From Sympetrum striolatum (Eukaryota; Arthropoda; Insecta; Odonata; Libellulidae), in NCBI GenBank assembly GCA_947579665.1, contig OX388347.1, positions 21,444,562-21,508,561 on the forward strand: a DNA stretch of 64,000 nt, given 5' to 3'. The translations under genes and the position numbers were made by a program. Shown here in pieces: positions 35,668 to 47,549 of the stretch (positions are counted from its first letter, which is position 1; every line of letters begins with the position of its first letter). The notes below the pieces were generated by a model. It made no database searches, was not told the DNA's origin, and saw nothing but the letters and a program-made list of their open reading frames with translations.

Positions 35668-37681
35668 AATTATCTTTATTATATCAGTGATTACCCAACG
35701 TATAGTTTTACTATCGAACTTGAAGCAATTAGTTTAGCGATATTCTGCATCTTACTATGATCATGGTGTTATGTTTCATATCCTATGAATTGACGAGCAG
35801 TGTTTTCCATCATAAAAGGTGGAACAGAAAGTGTCAACCTTCCCTCTCTGTCTCTACCTTCCCCTCTACCTGCTTCGCTCCGGTTAAATTATCCGGAATA
35901 ATATTTGCGAACGAGATGACGCTTTCTTAGGAAGCCCTTTCCACCACTCCGCTCCACTTAAAACCCATTTCCCAAAAAGCTTCATTCCTCCCACCATTGT
36001 GCTGCTCTTTTTCGTTCCTCAGACTTTAATTTTAAAGGAGAATTTCCCCGTCCATCTTTGTAAGCGTTGAAGGGAGAGAAAGGTGAGGGAAATTGGGAAG
36101 AAGGGAAGTAGATAGAAAGGAAGGTGGAAGCACAAATTGATGTATGAATGGATGATGTGAGGAATGGAATGCTAGTTGCTCATGATGAAAAGAACATGCT
36201 TATGTTATGGGCAGAATCGTCATTTTAAGGCCCACGGTCACGCGCGCTAATTGCGTCTTTACTATCTCAAGATGATTTTAACACCACTGAAGAGTGACAA
36301 ACTTTTGTAAAATTGCAAGTTCTATGAGCATTTCTCAATGATTAAAAAATATACTTTGATATCATTCTCATCGTTTTTCGCACATTAAATGCATGATAAT
36401 ATTTTAAATTAAATAAATTTCAATATTATAGAACGAATAATATGGGAGACGGGTTTATTGTCAAATTCGTTGGTGAACTGGGGAAATCAGTTGATTAAAT
36501 TCGGAATATTGAGGAATATATTAAACATAAATATTTAATTCGAAATCTGAAGAAAAATATTCACTCTCTTATACTGCAAAATCTATATTGACGCCGAAAA
36601 ATTAGAATTTTTGGAATCTATTTGTTCATACTATAATAAAAAAAACTTCTACAATAATAATAATTGAAATGAAACAGCAAATATTTAGGGAATGGTAGAA
36701 AACATCAAATTCCAGCTACTAAAAATGAAAAAAATCATGATCAGAAAGGTCAGGCAATAGACAACGACTTCCACGTCAACTTTTAAACATAAGAAATAGT
36801 TACACGCCTACAATCTAGGACGCACTTTGCATGAAGTAACCATATTTACACGATATATAAAATGAAAAGTCAAAAAATACATAGCTCCCTCCCAGACAAG
36901 GTTTGCCATTTATCCTGCTGTACAAACCTTTACAGATATATGTTCTAGTTTATATGGCCTCTCAGCCAGAAAATTTACGAAACATAGCAACATAGAGCAA
37001 GTAATTTTTATTATAGAAGTTATATTGTTAAAAGAGCTGTTGAAGATCGCTGAGGTCCTCTCATAAATACTCTCGGAAATCGAACCTGGAACCTCTTTGA
37101 CTTGCTTATTCATTGTGATTATATATTATTCAAACTATATATATATAAAACTATTTGAGTTACAGCCAAAGATCTCTACATACGTATCCATTCTAATTAT
37201 TTTTTTTCGGAAAAGGCTCATTCAAGTTCCTTTTTGTTTTCACCATTTTATTCCAGAGACTGTCATAATTACCTCCACAAAGGAATTCTTCATTAGATAT
37301 CCGATCTATCCATTAATTTATTTTTACGATTAATCTGCAGTACTACATCTTAAGCTTCTTTTCTAAACTCTTGGTACAAGTTGCGTTCAAACCGAGTTAT
37401 GTACAGAATCCATAACATATTTTCTTCATATTTTACAAAGACATAAACGGATGTATCTTTTCTACGACGTAATTGAAAGAGGAATCTCAATACGAGGGGA
37501 TAATGATACCTGAAATATTTAAGCTTTCGCTGCCAAAGATTCGAGACCTATTAGTTGTATTTCGCGAGGGATTGTCGTAGGGCAGGAGGGGAGGCGGGGT
37601 TGAATGTGACGCACAGAAACGTCGCTTTGTGTTCCCGTTGCATTAACGTAAGCGGAGTGTCCTTATTAATTAGTTTAGTGT
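35668..37681. other. Non-coding stretch with a SINE-like fragment
   Basis: No gene recognised. A GC-elevated patch lies at about 35,840-36,140. At about 37,030-37,105 the minus strand carries GGTTCCAGGTTCGATTTCCG, followed by gagagtatttatgagaggacctcagcgatc, which looks like a tRNA-derived SINE remnant. Another GC-rich segment lies at about 37,560-37,670. Confidence 0.45.
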
Positions 37682-37972
37682 TTATTCAAACGCAGACCTT
37701 TGAGAGGAATCGCTCGGAATCCCTTTTGTAATAATATCGCCTCTTTGAGAGGATTGAATAGCTTCCTTTCCATCAGCATATTCCGAATGCGTGCAAATGG
37801 ATCCTTCGCTCAAACCAGAGTGCACCGACTGAGTCGAAGGGGTTTTTGACAAATATCGAAGCAAGCTGATTATTTCTGTGAGGACGGATGTGACGTTGCT
37901 GAAATCTGTGCAAGCCCCATCGTCTACTATTAATGCTGTATTGAAGAATTTAGAAGAACCAGTTTTCATCAT
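37682..37972 (-). CDS. Candidate exon or hypothetical protein (weak)
   Basis: A 96-codon minus-strand frame begins with two consecutive Met codons at 37,972. The predicted peptide is acidic and Ser/Thr-rich with balanced composition, unlike the skewed chance frames elsewhere. The stop codon overlaps an AATAAA in the transcript sense, followed by TTAGTTTAGT-like AT-rich DNA, so it could be a short 3'-terminal exon. Upstream, an AG lies a few bases before the start but without a clear pyrimidine tract. I recognise no domain. It may equally be a chance frame in a slightly GC-elevated patch. No function is proposed. Confidence 0.2.
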   Translation of the reverse strand: MMKTGSSKFFNTALIVDDGACTDFSNVTSVLTEIISLLRYLSKTPSTQSVHSGLSEGSICTHSEYADGKEAIQSSQRGDIITKGIPSDSSQRSAFE

Positions 37973-40553
37973 ATCTATTCTAATTTCCTTTAATATCTGT
38001 TTTTATATAACATGAAACCAAATGAGGGAAATTATGTGAGTTAAACGACAAAGAATAAGTAAAAACAAATTATTTACTATTTACAGCATTATATATTAGC
38101 GTTGAGTGACTCAGGTGATAAAAATCAGAGATAATTTATTCATAAAGTCTGAGTTTAATATTTCATCAAATTTTCAGTTTAAAGTTATATTAAACCTATT
38201 TTATTACTCCTTAACTTTGATATTCCCTTCCCGTCGCATCCATAGCTATATCCTTTTCATGCACCTTATTTGCATCTTTTTATCAACCAAATATACCTGT
38301 CATATCGTGTTCCAAGAACTTCAGTAATTTTCCGTGATTATTTCACCCCAAGCTTAGATGTTTAAAATTTACTTTTATCTGAAAGTAATAAAGTTCCTCT
38401 TGTAAGTTTAAAAATCATTTGTATTGTTTCTGTGCCTCCGAAGAATTTTTGTTGGCTCTGTGTTGTTCCTTTTTGGTATTGATTTCTCTTCATCTTGCTG
38501 TTGTATTACTCAATTTCATGTGTCAGTTCTGCCTTTTAATTTAAGTAAATAATTCATTATTAATATAAAAGTTAATTATATATATTTGGAAATTTCCTAA
38601 GGATAGAAAACATTGCACAGCAGAAACAAGTTTCAACAATTTGAGAAAATCGTTTCAGCTGATCATCACACTAAAAAGAATTACTTTAGTTTGAGGAATA
38701 AAGTAAATCTGAAGATTATAATATTAATATGAAATTATTTTTATTCTGGAAGAATTGTGATCTTATCTTCTTTTTTTAATGGTAACCGTCTACTGTGATA
38801 TTTCTGAAATATTCGATGAATTATGATTTTTCATATTTTTTTTCTAACAACGATATGTAGGTTGCGTTGGTTGCTAGTATTTCATTTTACCGTAAATTCT
38901 CTTATAAATACCAGGATTTTTGCTGTTCTTTTAGACCCGCTAAGTTCTAAGGATTCATTGTTTATTTTCTCTCATTTTTAATTACTTTTCTAACAATTTT
39001 CGTCCTTTTCGGCAACTGTGATAATAACCGATAGAACTAAGCATTCCACTAATCCTAACGCAGAAAAATCATATACATTTAGTTTTCCATTTTCAAGCAA
39101 CGATTTTTCATTCTCCTATTACTGAATATCAAAGCTAGTTCTAAGAAAACTACGACGTTGAACGTCCGATTTAAACTAATTATAACCCAAAATTGAAGTG
39201 TCTATAATTTTAATGAGAATTAATATAAATAAAATTTTATGATAAACGTACTATTTTTATTTTTATTCATTTCACACACGGCGAGAACAGAATTAATCAC
39301 CGTGAAATTCAGCACAACTTGTGAACAGTTTGGGAGGTAACCTCGTCATGAATAATTAATTACTGTTTCCATCTACTTCAATGTGTGTCATTCGCATACG
39401 CTGAACGATGTATAATAGTCTTTAGACATTGATTGCATTTTGCGTAGTTCAATGTACAAACAGTGTGAAACCAAGGATCTTTAAAGATTTATAAGGTTAC
39501 AAGTTTAATGAGATGCTGTATGAAATACTATAGACTAAAGGTAATTTTTCCATGATAATACTCAAAAAGAATCATTAACGTTGTTGTGAGTGAATATTTT
39601 TCTTTATCAGAACTAAATCGTTATATTTTACAATACTTGTAACTATGAAATTTGCAAATGAATCGTTATCCATGCGTCCGATTTGGCTTTGGAATATTTA
39701 TCTATTATACGATCAATATGTGCATTTTTGCAATGGAAATTCGCCACTTATATTAGAGGATTCTGCTCTGCCCGCGGCACTTCATCCTTTCAATAAATGT
39801 TAAATGAGCCAAATAAATAAATCCATTTTGTTTATTCATGGGTAAAATGTATTCACAAATAATCGTGTCGTTACAAATCTTTTAAAATCCACTGTTTTCT
39901 GTCCCCTCAAGCCGTATTACTGAAATCAGTAACTAAATTTATTTATAATTCATAGAGGTTATCCTATAAAAATCAACGGGCTAATTTGCCTTTTATTTAC
40001 TTTTATAAACTAATAATTATTAAAAAAGGTAAAATTTCAATTGAAATACAGCGGTATTTGTGTAACTTTTCTTTACTCTTATGGTTAAGCCCTAATTTAT
40101 GCTCCGTCTGTTTTTAGACAAGACACAGAGAGCATTTACAGTTAAAATGTAAATTGCTCTTTGCACCAGTTTGAATATGTATGATTTAAACGTAGTATCT
40201 TATCGAATCCCTTAACGAATGTTCATTAGTACCATGGTTACAAAATCAAGTTAAATAGAAATTATTTTTGATTTATAATAAATAATAAGCACTTTTTTAT
40301 TGCTAGTAATATAAAATATGTGTATTTGTTAATGGGGACAGCCATTTATGACAAGTTTTTGGAAACTAATTGGATCTCTTAAATTTCAGTTTGCAATTGA
40401 ATATTTTAAGCTAAATGTGAATGGATAAGATATTTTGGAAATATTTATTAGAGTTGAATGTATGTGTTTGTATATCGGTGGTAATATTTGTCGAATATAA
40501 TGAAATTTAGATAAAGTCTCAGTTTGCTTCATACCTTAAATATAAAAAATCTG
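37973..40553. other. AT-rich non-coding stretch
   Basis: I see no gene, tRNA-like sequence, inverted repeat or tandem array here. Composition is uniformly A/T-rich. Confidence 0.55.
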
Positions 40554-41403
40554 ATGTGGCCAGCACATGACTTTCTCCATATATAAGATGTAAATATTTA
40601 TCTAAGACAGTAATTTCGAACTCTATATTCCATCTAAACTTGGAAGATGAGTGATTTATTTATATATTATTAGCTTTGACGTCACAAACATTATGAATAA
40701 TGTTTTTCGGGACATGATCGATGAAAAACGATGAAATTGGCCTTTCGCCCATAGAGCCCAGAGCGCCCACAAAGTACATAATCAGCAACTTCCGGTTTAT
40801 CAGTATTTCCTGAGTAACTCCTAAAAAATCAGTGATGCAAAAATATATATTTCAAACAAAAGTTATAGTATAATACATTTTCTAAAACTTTTGTAAATAA
40901 ATATATATACCTAAATATCATATTTATGGAGATATTTTGAAAACCGGAAATGAGCTTTGAAGATTGAAGCTCAACTTCCGGTTGACCGATTAACTCCAAA
41001 AACTAATCAACTCTAATGACATTAACCAAAGTACTATATATGAAATTTGGTGTTGATACAATGAATGGTTTTCATGTTAGAGCGCCCACAAAGTACATAA
41101 CAGCTACTTCCGGTTTATCGGTATTTCACGAATAACTCCTAATTAACCGGTGATACAAAAATATGTTAAATACAAAAGTTATAGTAAATTAAATTATCTA
41201 AAACTTTTATTAGTGATACAATATACGTATATATCATATTTATGGAGATATTTTGGAAACCGGAAATGAGCTTTGATGAATGAAGCTCGACTTCCGGTAA
41301 CCCGATTTACTCAAAAAACTAACCAACTCTGACAACACACACCACAGTACTATACATGAAGTTTGGTATTGATACGACCAATAGTTTTCACGTTAGAGCG
41401 CCC
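40554..41403 (+). mobile_element. HINE-like repeat, 5' part of the interrupted copy
   Basis: It begins AAAAATCTGATGTGGCCAGC like the copy at 31,868. The subterminal ACTTTCTCCATATA follows (40,570-40,583), whose perfect inverse TATATGGAGAAAGT lies at 48,454-48,467 beyond the retrotransposon. Inside, a unit of about 315-320 bp beginning AGAGCGCCCACAAAGTAC starts at about 40,760 and 41,080. Each unit contains ACTTCCGGTTTATC and an AACCGGAAATGAGCTT..AGCTC(A/G)ACTTCCGGT inverted pair. A third AGAGCGCCCACAAA at about 41,396 leads straight into the CA repeat. No coding capacity. Confidence 0.65.
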
Positions 41404-41905
<502 letters not shown>

Positions 41906-43930
41906 ATGGCCTCGGGGGCGGGTAAAGGAGGACTTTCCCCTCCTCGCAGCCCTCCCCCCTTGTTCCCAAACCGCGAAGACGCGGTCATCGGGAATGCCTT
42001 AAATTCTCGAACACCATCGATCGAAAAATTAATTTCTGAAGAATCCTTCGAACAATCGTCAATACCATCGGAAACCTCAACTATCATTAGGCGGGTGGCA
42101 GGCAGTTTACAACTGTCATCGGCTGCTCAACCACACCATGAATTAAAGCAAAATCGTAATAATACAATCGGTTTCAATGCAAAGAACTTTTCGGCCACTT
42201 ATGCTTCTGTTACCAATGGCAATAATGTGGCAACAAGGACGTCAACTTCCTTCCCCACGGACCCAACTCCTCTACTGCAATCTAAGGGAAATCGACAACC
42301 GACATCCAGCCATGCACTACCACCAAGGAAAATAACGCCTTTAATAAATTCTTCCTCACGGAAAACAGGAATTATTCTTCCGTGTATCGAAAATACCACT
42401 CTGCATGAATATGTATATGCAGTAGGAGACGTCGTTGGAGGCGGATCCAGCATTACACATGCGTCGAAAATTTCGAGCCAACGAGTCGCGATTTACTTCA
42501 AAACAGAAGATATACTCAATAAATTTATGGATGATTACGGAGGAATAACTCTCCATGAAAAATTTATTGAGGCAAGGACAATGGCGGCCAGAGTAGAAAA
42601 TTTGATCTTTTCGAATGTCCCACCAGAGGTTCCTGATGGTGTTTTATTAGATATTGTGCAACATTCTGTAACTGTGTGCGGACCATTGAAGCATTATTCC
42701 ATCGGCGCAAAAAAAGAAGGCTACGATCACATTCTCTCCTTTAGAAGAGCGCTTTCAGTCATGAGAAGAGAAAACACGGTGTTACCGGACTCAGCTTTAT
42801 TACAAATAGAAAATTCCTTCCATAGAATATATCTCTCCTTTGACGAGCAAAAATGCTTTAAGTGCAAAGCGAACGGGCACGTGGCAAGGCTATGTCCAGA
42901 AACAGGAGATAAAGATCCTCGATCGGTTGTAGAAACAGAAGGAACTCACACAGAGAACAACAAGGAAATCACGGAGGAAAACAATTCTTTAAAACCGTCT
43001 GGCAATGACTCAACAGCATCGCTTGAAATTCCACATCCTACTACGCTCATGGAAAATCAACCGCAGAACAATTCGCCCAATTTGAAAACCGATTTGCTGC
43101 CTCCCTCTACGGTCGCCGCTGATTCGACCTTGCCTACCAACGGCATCGAACCGCTACGAAGGATATCCGCGGCAGACGACTCACCGCCTGCCTCCACCCC
43201 ATCACAGCCCTCTCCTTCCCTACAATCCTCCACCTCAGACTCCAACCCTATATCACCTCAAAAATCTGACCCTTCCGAACTCTCCACTCCCCCAGCCTCC
43301 TCCCCTACTGCCATCGTCTCGACTACGCCTTCTTCTACTGCCGCAGAAACGCCTAATTCAACCTCAGCTAAATCCCTATCCACACCAACGAACTTACAGA
43401 CTTTCGTTCCTTCGCCGTCACTCCCTCCTCCTCCTGCCGTATCAATACCTCTCGTTTCCGTCTTCCCCTCTGTCTCCTCTCCCATGAACGTTTCACTTGA
43501 CTCATTGTACGACTCAGATAGTGACGTCGCAATCGGTCAAAGCCCAACAACGATCGTCAGAACAGGCAAACGCCCTCCCCTTAGTGAGGAGGGCTCCTTT
43601 GATCCTCCAATCCAAAAGAAAAAAATAAGTAAAGATGATAAAAGTGGTAAAACCTCTGGATATAGTCTTGATGTCAATGATAAAGAGCGAATCATCGCTG
43701 TAATGGCTTCTGAGGCTAAACATCTTCCCGTGAATGCAGAAGCAATTATACGGTTCTTGGAAGATACGCACAATAGGAACAAAGATAGGCAGATCTTCTT
43801 CGCAAAATCTCTAACAAGAGATTTGGATGGGCTTTGTTTTGCGTTACAAACTATTAGAACGCATCTTTCAGAGAAGCTAAAAATGCGAATTAATCGCATA
43901 ATTGCGCTCCTATCTAATACCTCCGTATGA
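41906..43930 (+). CDS. Retrotransposon ORF1 protein (gag-like, CCHC zinc knuckle)
   Basis: This 674-aa nucleic-acid-binding protein presumably packages the element RNA into a cytoplasmic RNP with the ORF2 product. Residues about 1-130 are Ser/Pro/Asn-rich. Residues about 145-310 look globular, with alternating hydrophobic stretches, and may be an RNA-binding fold, although I see no diagnostic motif. A CCHC knuckle (C317-x2-C320-x4-H325-x4-C330) follows. Residues about 360-560 are a long Pro/Ser/Thr-rich linker. The C-terminal 100 residues are basic and helical-looking. The start was chosen because the ATG sits in a good context (CGGCGATGG) and is the first in the open frame downstream of the CA array. 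The stop lies 130 bp before ORF2, in a different frame. It is intact, with no frameshift. Confidence 0.85.
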   Translation: MASGAGKGGLSPPRSPPPLFPNREDAVIGNALNSRTPSIEKLISEESFEQSSIPSETSTIIRRVAGSLQLSSAAQPHHELKQNRNNTIGFNAKNFSATYASVTNGNNVATRTSTSFPTDPTPLLQSKGNRQPTSSHALPPRKITPLINSSSRKTGIILPCIENTTLHEYVYAVGDVVGGGSSITHASKISSQRVAIYFKTEDILNKFMDDYGGITLHEKFIEARTMAARVENLIFSNVPPEVPDGVLLDIVQHSVTVCGPLKHYSIGAKKEGYDHILSFRRALSVMRRENTVLPDSALLQIENSFHRIYLSFDEQKCFKCKANGHVARLCPETGDKDPRSVVETEGTHTENNKEITEENNSLKPSGNDSTASLEIPHPTTLMENQPQNNSPNLKTDLLPPSTVAADSTLPTNGIEPLRRISAADDSPPASTPSQPSPSLQSSTSDSNPISPQKSDPSELSTPPASSPTAIVSTTPSSTAAETPNSTSAKSLSTPTNLQTFVPSPSLPPPPAVSIPLVSVFPSVSSPMNVSLDSLYDSDSDVAIGQSPTTIVRTGKRPPLSEEGSFDPPIQKKKISKDDKSGKTSGYSLDVNDKERIIAVMASEAKHLPVNAEAIIRFLEDTHNRNKDRQIFFAKSLTRDLDGLCFALQTIRTHLSEKLKMRINRIIALLSNTSV

Positions 43931-44060
43931 GCAACTTATATGTATATATATGAATATGTATGTATGTATATGTGTATGTATATATATATTTATAGTAATT
44001 CTTGATTAATTTATATACCTACTTATCACTATTTATGGCTTATTTCTCATTAGGCTTAAC
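43931..44060 (+). other. ORF1-ORF2 spacer with (TATG)n-like repeat
   Basis: 130 bp of A/T-rich sequence, including a TATGTATG/TATATA tract at about 43,938-43,990. ORF2 lies in the +1 frame relative to ORF1. Its frame is open only from 44,010, after a TAA at 44,007-44,009, so ORF2 is not reached by simple readthrough and needs reinitiation or internal entry. Confidence 0.6.
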
Positions 44061-47000
44061 ATGATTTCTATAAGCGTTTTAACGTTAAATGTTAGATCCA
44101 TACGGAGTCCAACAAAATGGACACAACTATGTGCCTTAGTCTTGCAACAAAAACCGGACATCCTGCTACTACAAGAGACAAATACTAACAGTATACCAGT
44201 TCTTGGTTTACCAGGATACAAATTCTACCTCAATCCCCCGCGAACTCAGCAAACCGGCACAGCCATTGCCATAAGACTGAGCTTATGTGATTTGGTTACC
44301 TCCCACTCCATAATCTTTGAAGGACATATTCAGGAAGTGGACCTAACATTCAAAACAAACCTGCAGCAAACCTTACGCATTATATGCGTTTACGGACCAC
44401 GAGATGCGGAAGTAGCCTTGGATGCTATGGACTGCCTACATCGTCATCTCCTGAATTCCCCTCAGATATCGCTGTCAATAAGGGGGTTAGTATTGGCTGG
44501 AGACTTCAACACCACACTAAACCCTGAAAGAGACAGAACTGGTTGGATAGAGAGGCATCCTCGCGTAGCAACTCAATTGAAAAACATAATTGATGCTAAC
44601 AGGTTAGCCGACGTGTGGTCTGAACTACGATCAACTGAATCAGGGTATACCTTTTTCGCGCCTCGGTCTTCTTCACGACTGGATAGAATTTATTTGAGCA
44701 AGGATGTAATTAAAGACGCTCTTAGCATCAGACTACTGAATTCCTTTTCAGACCACAAAGCAGTCGTATTACGGATGTTGGTCGCTGGAAAGAAGATGTT
44801 CTCGCCATATTGGCGTTTCCCAAACAATCTTCTGGACAACGAGGTATTCGTGAAGAACATGAAAATTGTGCTAACCACTCTCGCAGAGGAAGCTGAAGCT
44901 GCGATAAACCCGTGCCTCGAATGGGAAAAAATTAAAAGAAACATAAAAGAATATGTTACTCTTTTTCAAAAAGAGATGAATTCCTGCGTTGATAATGATG
45001 AACAACTAAGGCTACAGGGAGAGAAAATGATTGCTATGATGGGATGGAACGCAATCGTTGAAAATGACGCTCCTGCTTCCAATCATATGGCCAAATGGGC
45101 CATTTCCTGCAGATCGAAGCCACTAACTGAATTAAGAATCGATGGGCGTATTATAACTCTATCTTCCGAACTACGCAAACTCGTACGTGATCATTTTGCT
45201 GCGATGCATAAAGCTGAAAACAATCAAGCTCCTATAGAGAACCATATGTTAAGCGTTTTAAACAGCATCCATGATAACGAACGTGAGCTTTTAAACAGCC
45301 AGCTAAACAGGGACGACTTTACTACTGCTCTCAGGAGTTTGAACAAAAACAAAGCCCCAGGATTCGATGGTCTCACGGTCGAGTTTTACGTTACGTTTTG
45401 GGATGACTTGACTCTAGTCTTTACACAAATGGCCCTTTATGCCTTTTCAAGGGGATACCTTCCTCGAACGACTGCAACATCTGTCATCTCCCTACTCAGC
45501 AAAGGAGGGGATCCCCTTCAACTATCGAATTGGCGACCACTTTCCTTGACGAATGTGGACTACAAAATTATTGCGAAAGCTCTATCCACCAGATTGTCTG
45601 CAGTAATGAAAACATGCATATCTCCACAACAGAGCTACTGCGTACCTGGAAGATCAATATTCGACACAATATCTCTACTCAGAGATGTAATCTGGTGGTG
45701 CAATAAATCTGACTCTCCCTTGGCCATTTTAGCCCTAGATCAAGCTAAGGCTTTCGACCGTGTGAAACACGGATTTCTATTCTCAGTGATGGAAAAGATG
45801 AATTTTGGCTCCGGTTTTATTGGCTGCATTCGGACGCTCTACAGTAAGGCTATCAGCATGGTTCGAGTAGGTAATGCCTTGACTGCCCCCTTTTCTTTTG
45901 AAAGGGGAATAAGGCAAGGATGCCCATTGTCTGGGCAGCTCTATGCTATCGCATTTGAGCCACTATTAAGACTCCTACTCAACACACTTTCAGGTATTCC
46001 CCTGCCCGGGGTAATAGACACGAGAGTTGTCGCGGCCGCATATGCTGATGATTTGAATGTCCTTGTCAGCAGTAACGAAGATTTCGAGAAAACTATTGAA
46101 ATCTACAATTGCTATGCTTCAGCGTCTGGAGCGATGCTGAACACAACAAAAAGCAAAGGACTATGGGTAGGAAGTTGGAAAGATAGGATGGACACACCAT
46201 TAAATTTCGTGTGGAACAATAATGGACTGGAAGTTTTAGGAGTATGGTTATCTAATGACAGCAAAGCAGAAACTGCAGTGATCTGTGAGCGGCTTCACAT
46301 GAGACTCGATTCCGCACTACAGGCTTGGAAACCCAGGGCTGCGCCACTATCACTAAGAGGGAGAGTACTGGCAGTAAACAAGTTCATTGTACCAAGGCTA
46401 TGGCATATTCTACAGTGTCATACGCCACCACTGCAATGTATCCGAAGGATTCAATCCAAAATAGTTCAGTTCGTCTGGGGTAATGGTAAACATTGGGTAA
46501 ACAGCTCTATTTTATCCGCTCCGCTAGCTGAGGGAGGACTTGGACTGATAGACGTCGAAGACAAAATCCTTGCCTTCCGGATGCAGTTCATCCAAAGACT
46601 GCTCTTTGAATCACCAATGGATCCTTGGAGAGTATTTTCTGCAAAAAGACTAATGGAGTACAGAGGATTAGGACAAGCGTTTGGCATTCTAGCCGATTCA
46701 CCACCCTACCAGAAATGTGTACTCAGTGGTGAATTCTATAATAGTCTGATGAAATCATGGACACTTTTCAGACCTGAAATAGTAAAGCTGCAAAACAATG
46801 ATGGTCGCCCCTTCCCTACTGGATGGCCCCCTCCAAATCCCATGCCAAGGTTGGAATTTATCAGTAAGAAGAGATCCACTAAAGTTCAGATTCCGATGGG
46901 CAAGCGATCGGTTTATAAAGAACTAAGGTATATACGTTACGGAAGTCAATGGCCACTGGAAGGCGCATATAGTGACGATAAAGTTAATTGGTTAGCCATT

Positions 47001-47549
47001 AGAGCACGACCTAGCTTTGGAGTGGACGCCGACGTTGCATGGCGTCTACCCTTGGGCAGATGGGCCGACGCATGTTTCCTGCGAGACTCAAATATTCGCC
47101 AAAACGCAGAGTGCCCTTGGTGTGAAGGCATTGAAGGAGATGCATGGCACCTGGCCTTTAGGTGCATCAAGGTAAAGGAAATTTGGAGAAATCTCAGGCG
47201 ACCTTTAAAGATGCTAATGAGTGATGAGAATATTTATCTTTATCAACTTTACGCAGGGATTAAAAATAGGTGTGGAAACCAAATAGGAATCCTTATCGCA
47301 AACTACATTATAACTTTGGCGAAGAGTATCATCTACAAGGAAGTGACGCTATTCTTTCGGAAAAAGATCACACACGTCGATTATTGGACTGCATTCATTC
47401 AAGCACTTAAATCAAGACTGGAAAAGGAAATGAAATTCAACAAGGTCAAAGGAACATTGAAAGAATTCTATAAATTTTGGGGGTATAAAAATGTTATATT
47501 GGAAGGCAGGATACTAGATGAAACAGTTCCTGAGAGAAACCATCTATAA
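44061..47549 (+). CDS. Retrotransposon ORF2: APE endonuclease and reverse transcriptase
   Basis: This 1,162-aa enzyme nicks target DNA and reverse-transcribes the element RNA at the nick. The endonuclease (residues about 1-240) shows N10 in LTLNVRS, E39 in LLQETN, D148/N150 in AGDFNT and D231-H232 in the SDH motif, so the catalytic set is complete. The reverse transcriptase (about 415-720) has NKAPGFDG near residue 430, motif A with D560 (LDQAKAFDRV), RQGCPLSGQ at 618-626 and YADD with D663-D664. A C-terminal zinc-binding motif C1018-x2-C1021-x8-H1030-x4-C1035 is typical of L1/Tx1-type elements. No RNase H is seen. The order and the RQGCPLSGQLYA block point to the Tx1 group. The length is a little under the roughly 1.3 kb-codon Tx1 type element, and there is no stop or frameshift. 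ATG at 44,061 is the first in frame after an upstream TAA. Confidence 0.92.
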   Translation: MISISVLTLNVRSIRSPTKWTQLCALVLQQKPDILLLQETNTNSIPVLGLPGYKFYLNPPRTQQTGTAIAIRLSLCDLVTSHSIIFEGHIQEVDLTFKTNLQQTLRIICVYGPRDAEVALDAMDCLHRHLLNSPQISLSIRGLVLAGDFNTTLNPERDRTGWIERHPRVATQLKNIIDANRLADVWSELRSTESGYTFFAPRSSSRLDRIYLSKDVIKDALSIRLLNSFSDHKAVVLRMLVAGKKMFSPYWRFPNNLLDNEVFVKNMKIVLTTLAEEAEAAINPCLEWEKIKRNIKEYVTLFQKEMNSCVDNDEQLRLQGEKMIAMMGWNAIVENDAPASNHMAKWAISCRSKPLTELRIDGRIITLSSELRKLVRDHFAAMHKAENNQAPIENHMLSVLNSIHDNERELLNSQLNRDDFTTALRSLNKNKAPGFDGLTVEFYVTFWDDLTLVFTQMALYAFSRGYLPRTTATSVISLLSKGGDPLQLSNWRPLSLTNVDYKIIAKALSTRLSAVMKTCISPQQSYCVPGRSIFDTISLLRDVIWWCNKSDSPLAILALDQAKAFDRVKHGFLFSVMEKMNFGSGFIGCIRTLYSKAISMVRVGNALTAPFSFERGIRQGCPLSGQLYAIAFEPLLRLLLNTLSGIPLPGVIDTRVVAAAYADDLNVLVSSNEDFEKTIEIYNCYASASGAMLNTTKSKGLWVGSWKDRMDTPLNFVWNNNGLEVLGVWLSNDSKAETAVICERLHMRLDSALQAWKPRAAPLSLRGRVLAVNKFIVPRLWHILQCHTPPLQCIRRIQSKIVQFVWGNGKHWVNSSILSAPLAEGGLGLIDVEDKILAFRMQFIQRLLFESPMDPWRVFSAKRLMEYRGLGQAFGILADSPPYQKCVLSGEFYNSLMKSWTLFRPEIVKLQNNDGRPFPTGWPPPNPMPRLEFISKKRSTKVQIPMGKRSVYKELRYIRYGSQWPLEGAYSDDKVNWLAIRARPSFGVDADVAWRLPLGRWADACFLRDSNIRQNAECPWCEGIEGDAWHLAFRCIKVKEIWRNLRRPLKMLMSDENIYLYQLYAGIKNRCGNQIGILIANYIITLAKSIIYKEVTLFFRKKITHVDYWTAFIQALKSRLEKEMKFNKVKGTLKEFYKFWGYKNVILEGRILDETVPERNHL

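Noticed and set aside
42199..43899. Minus-strand frames within ORF1
   Set aside because: Shadows of the retrotransposon ORF1 coding sequence.
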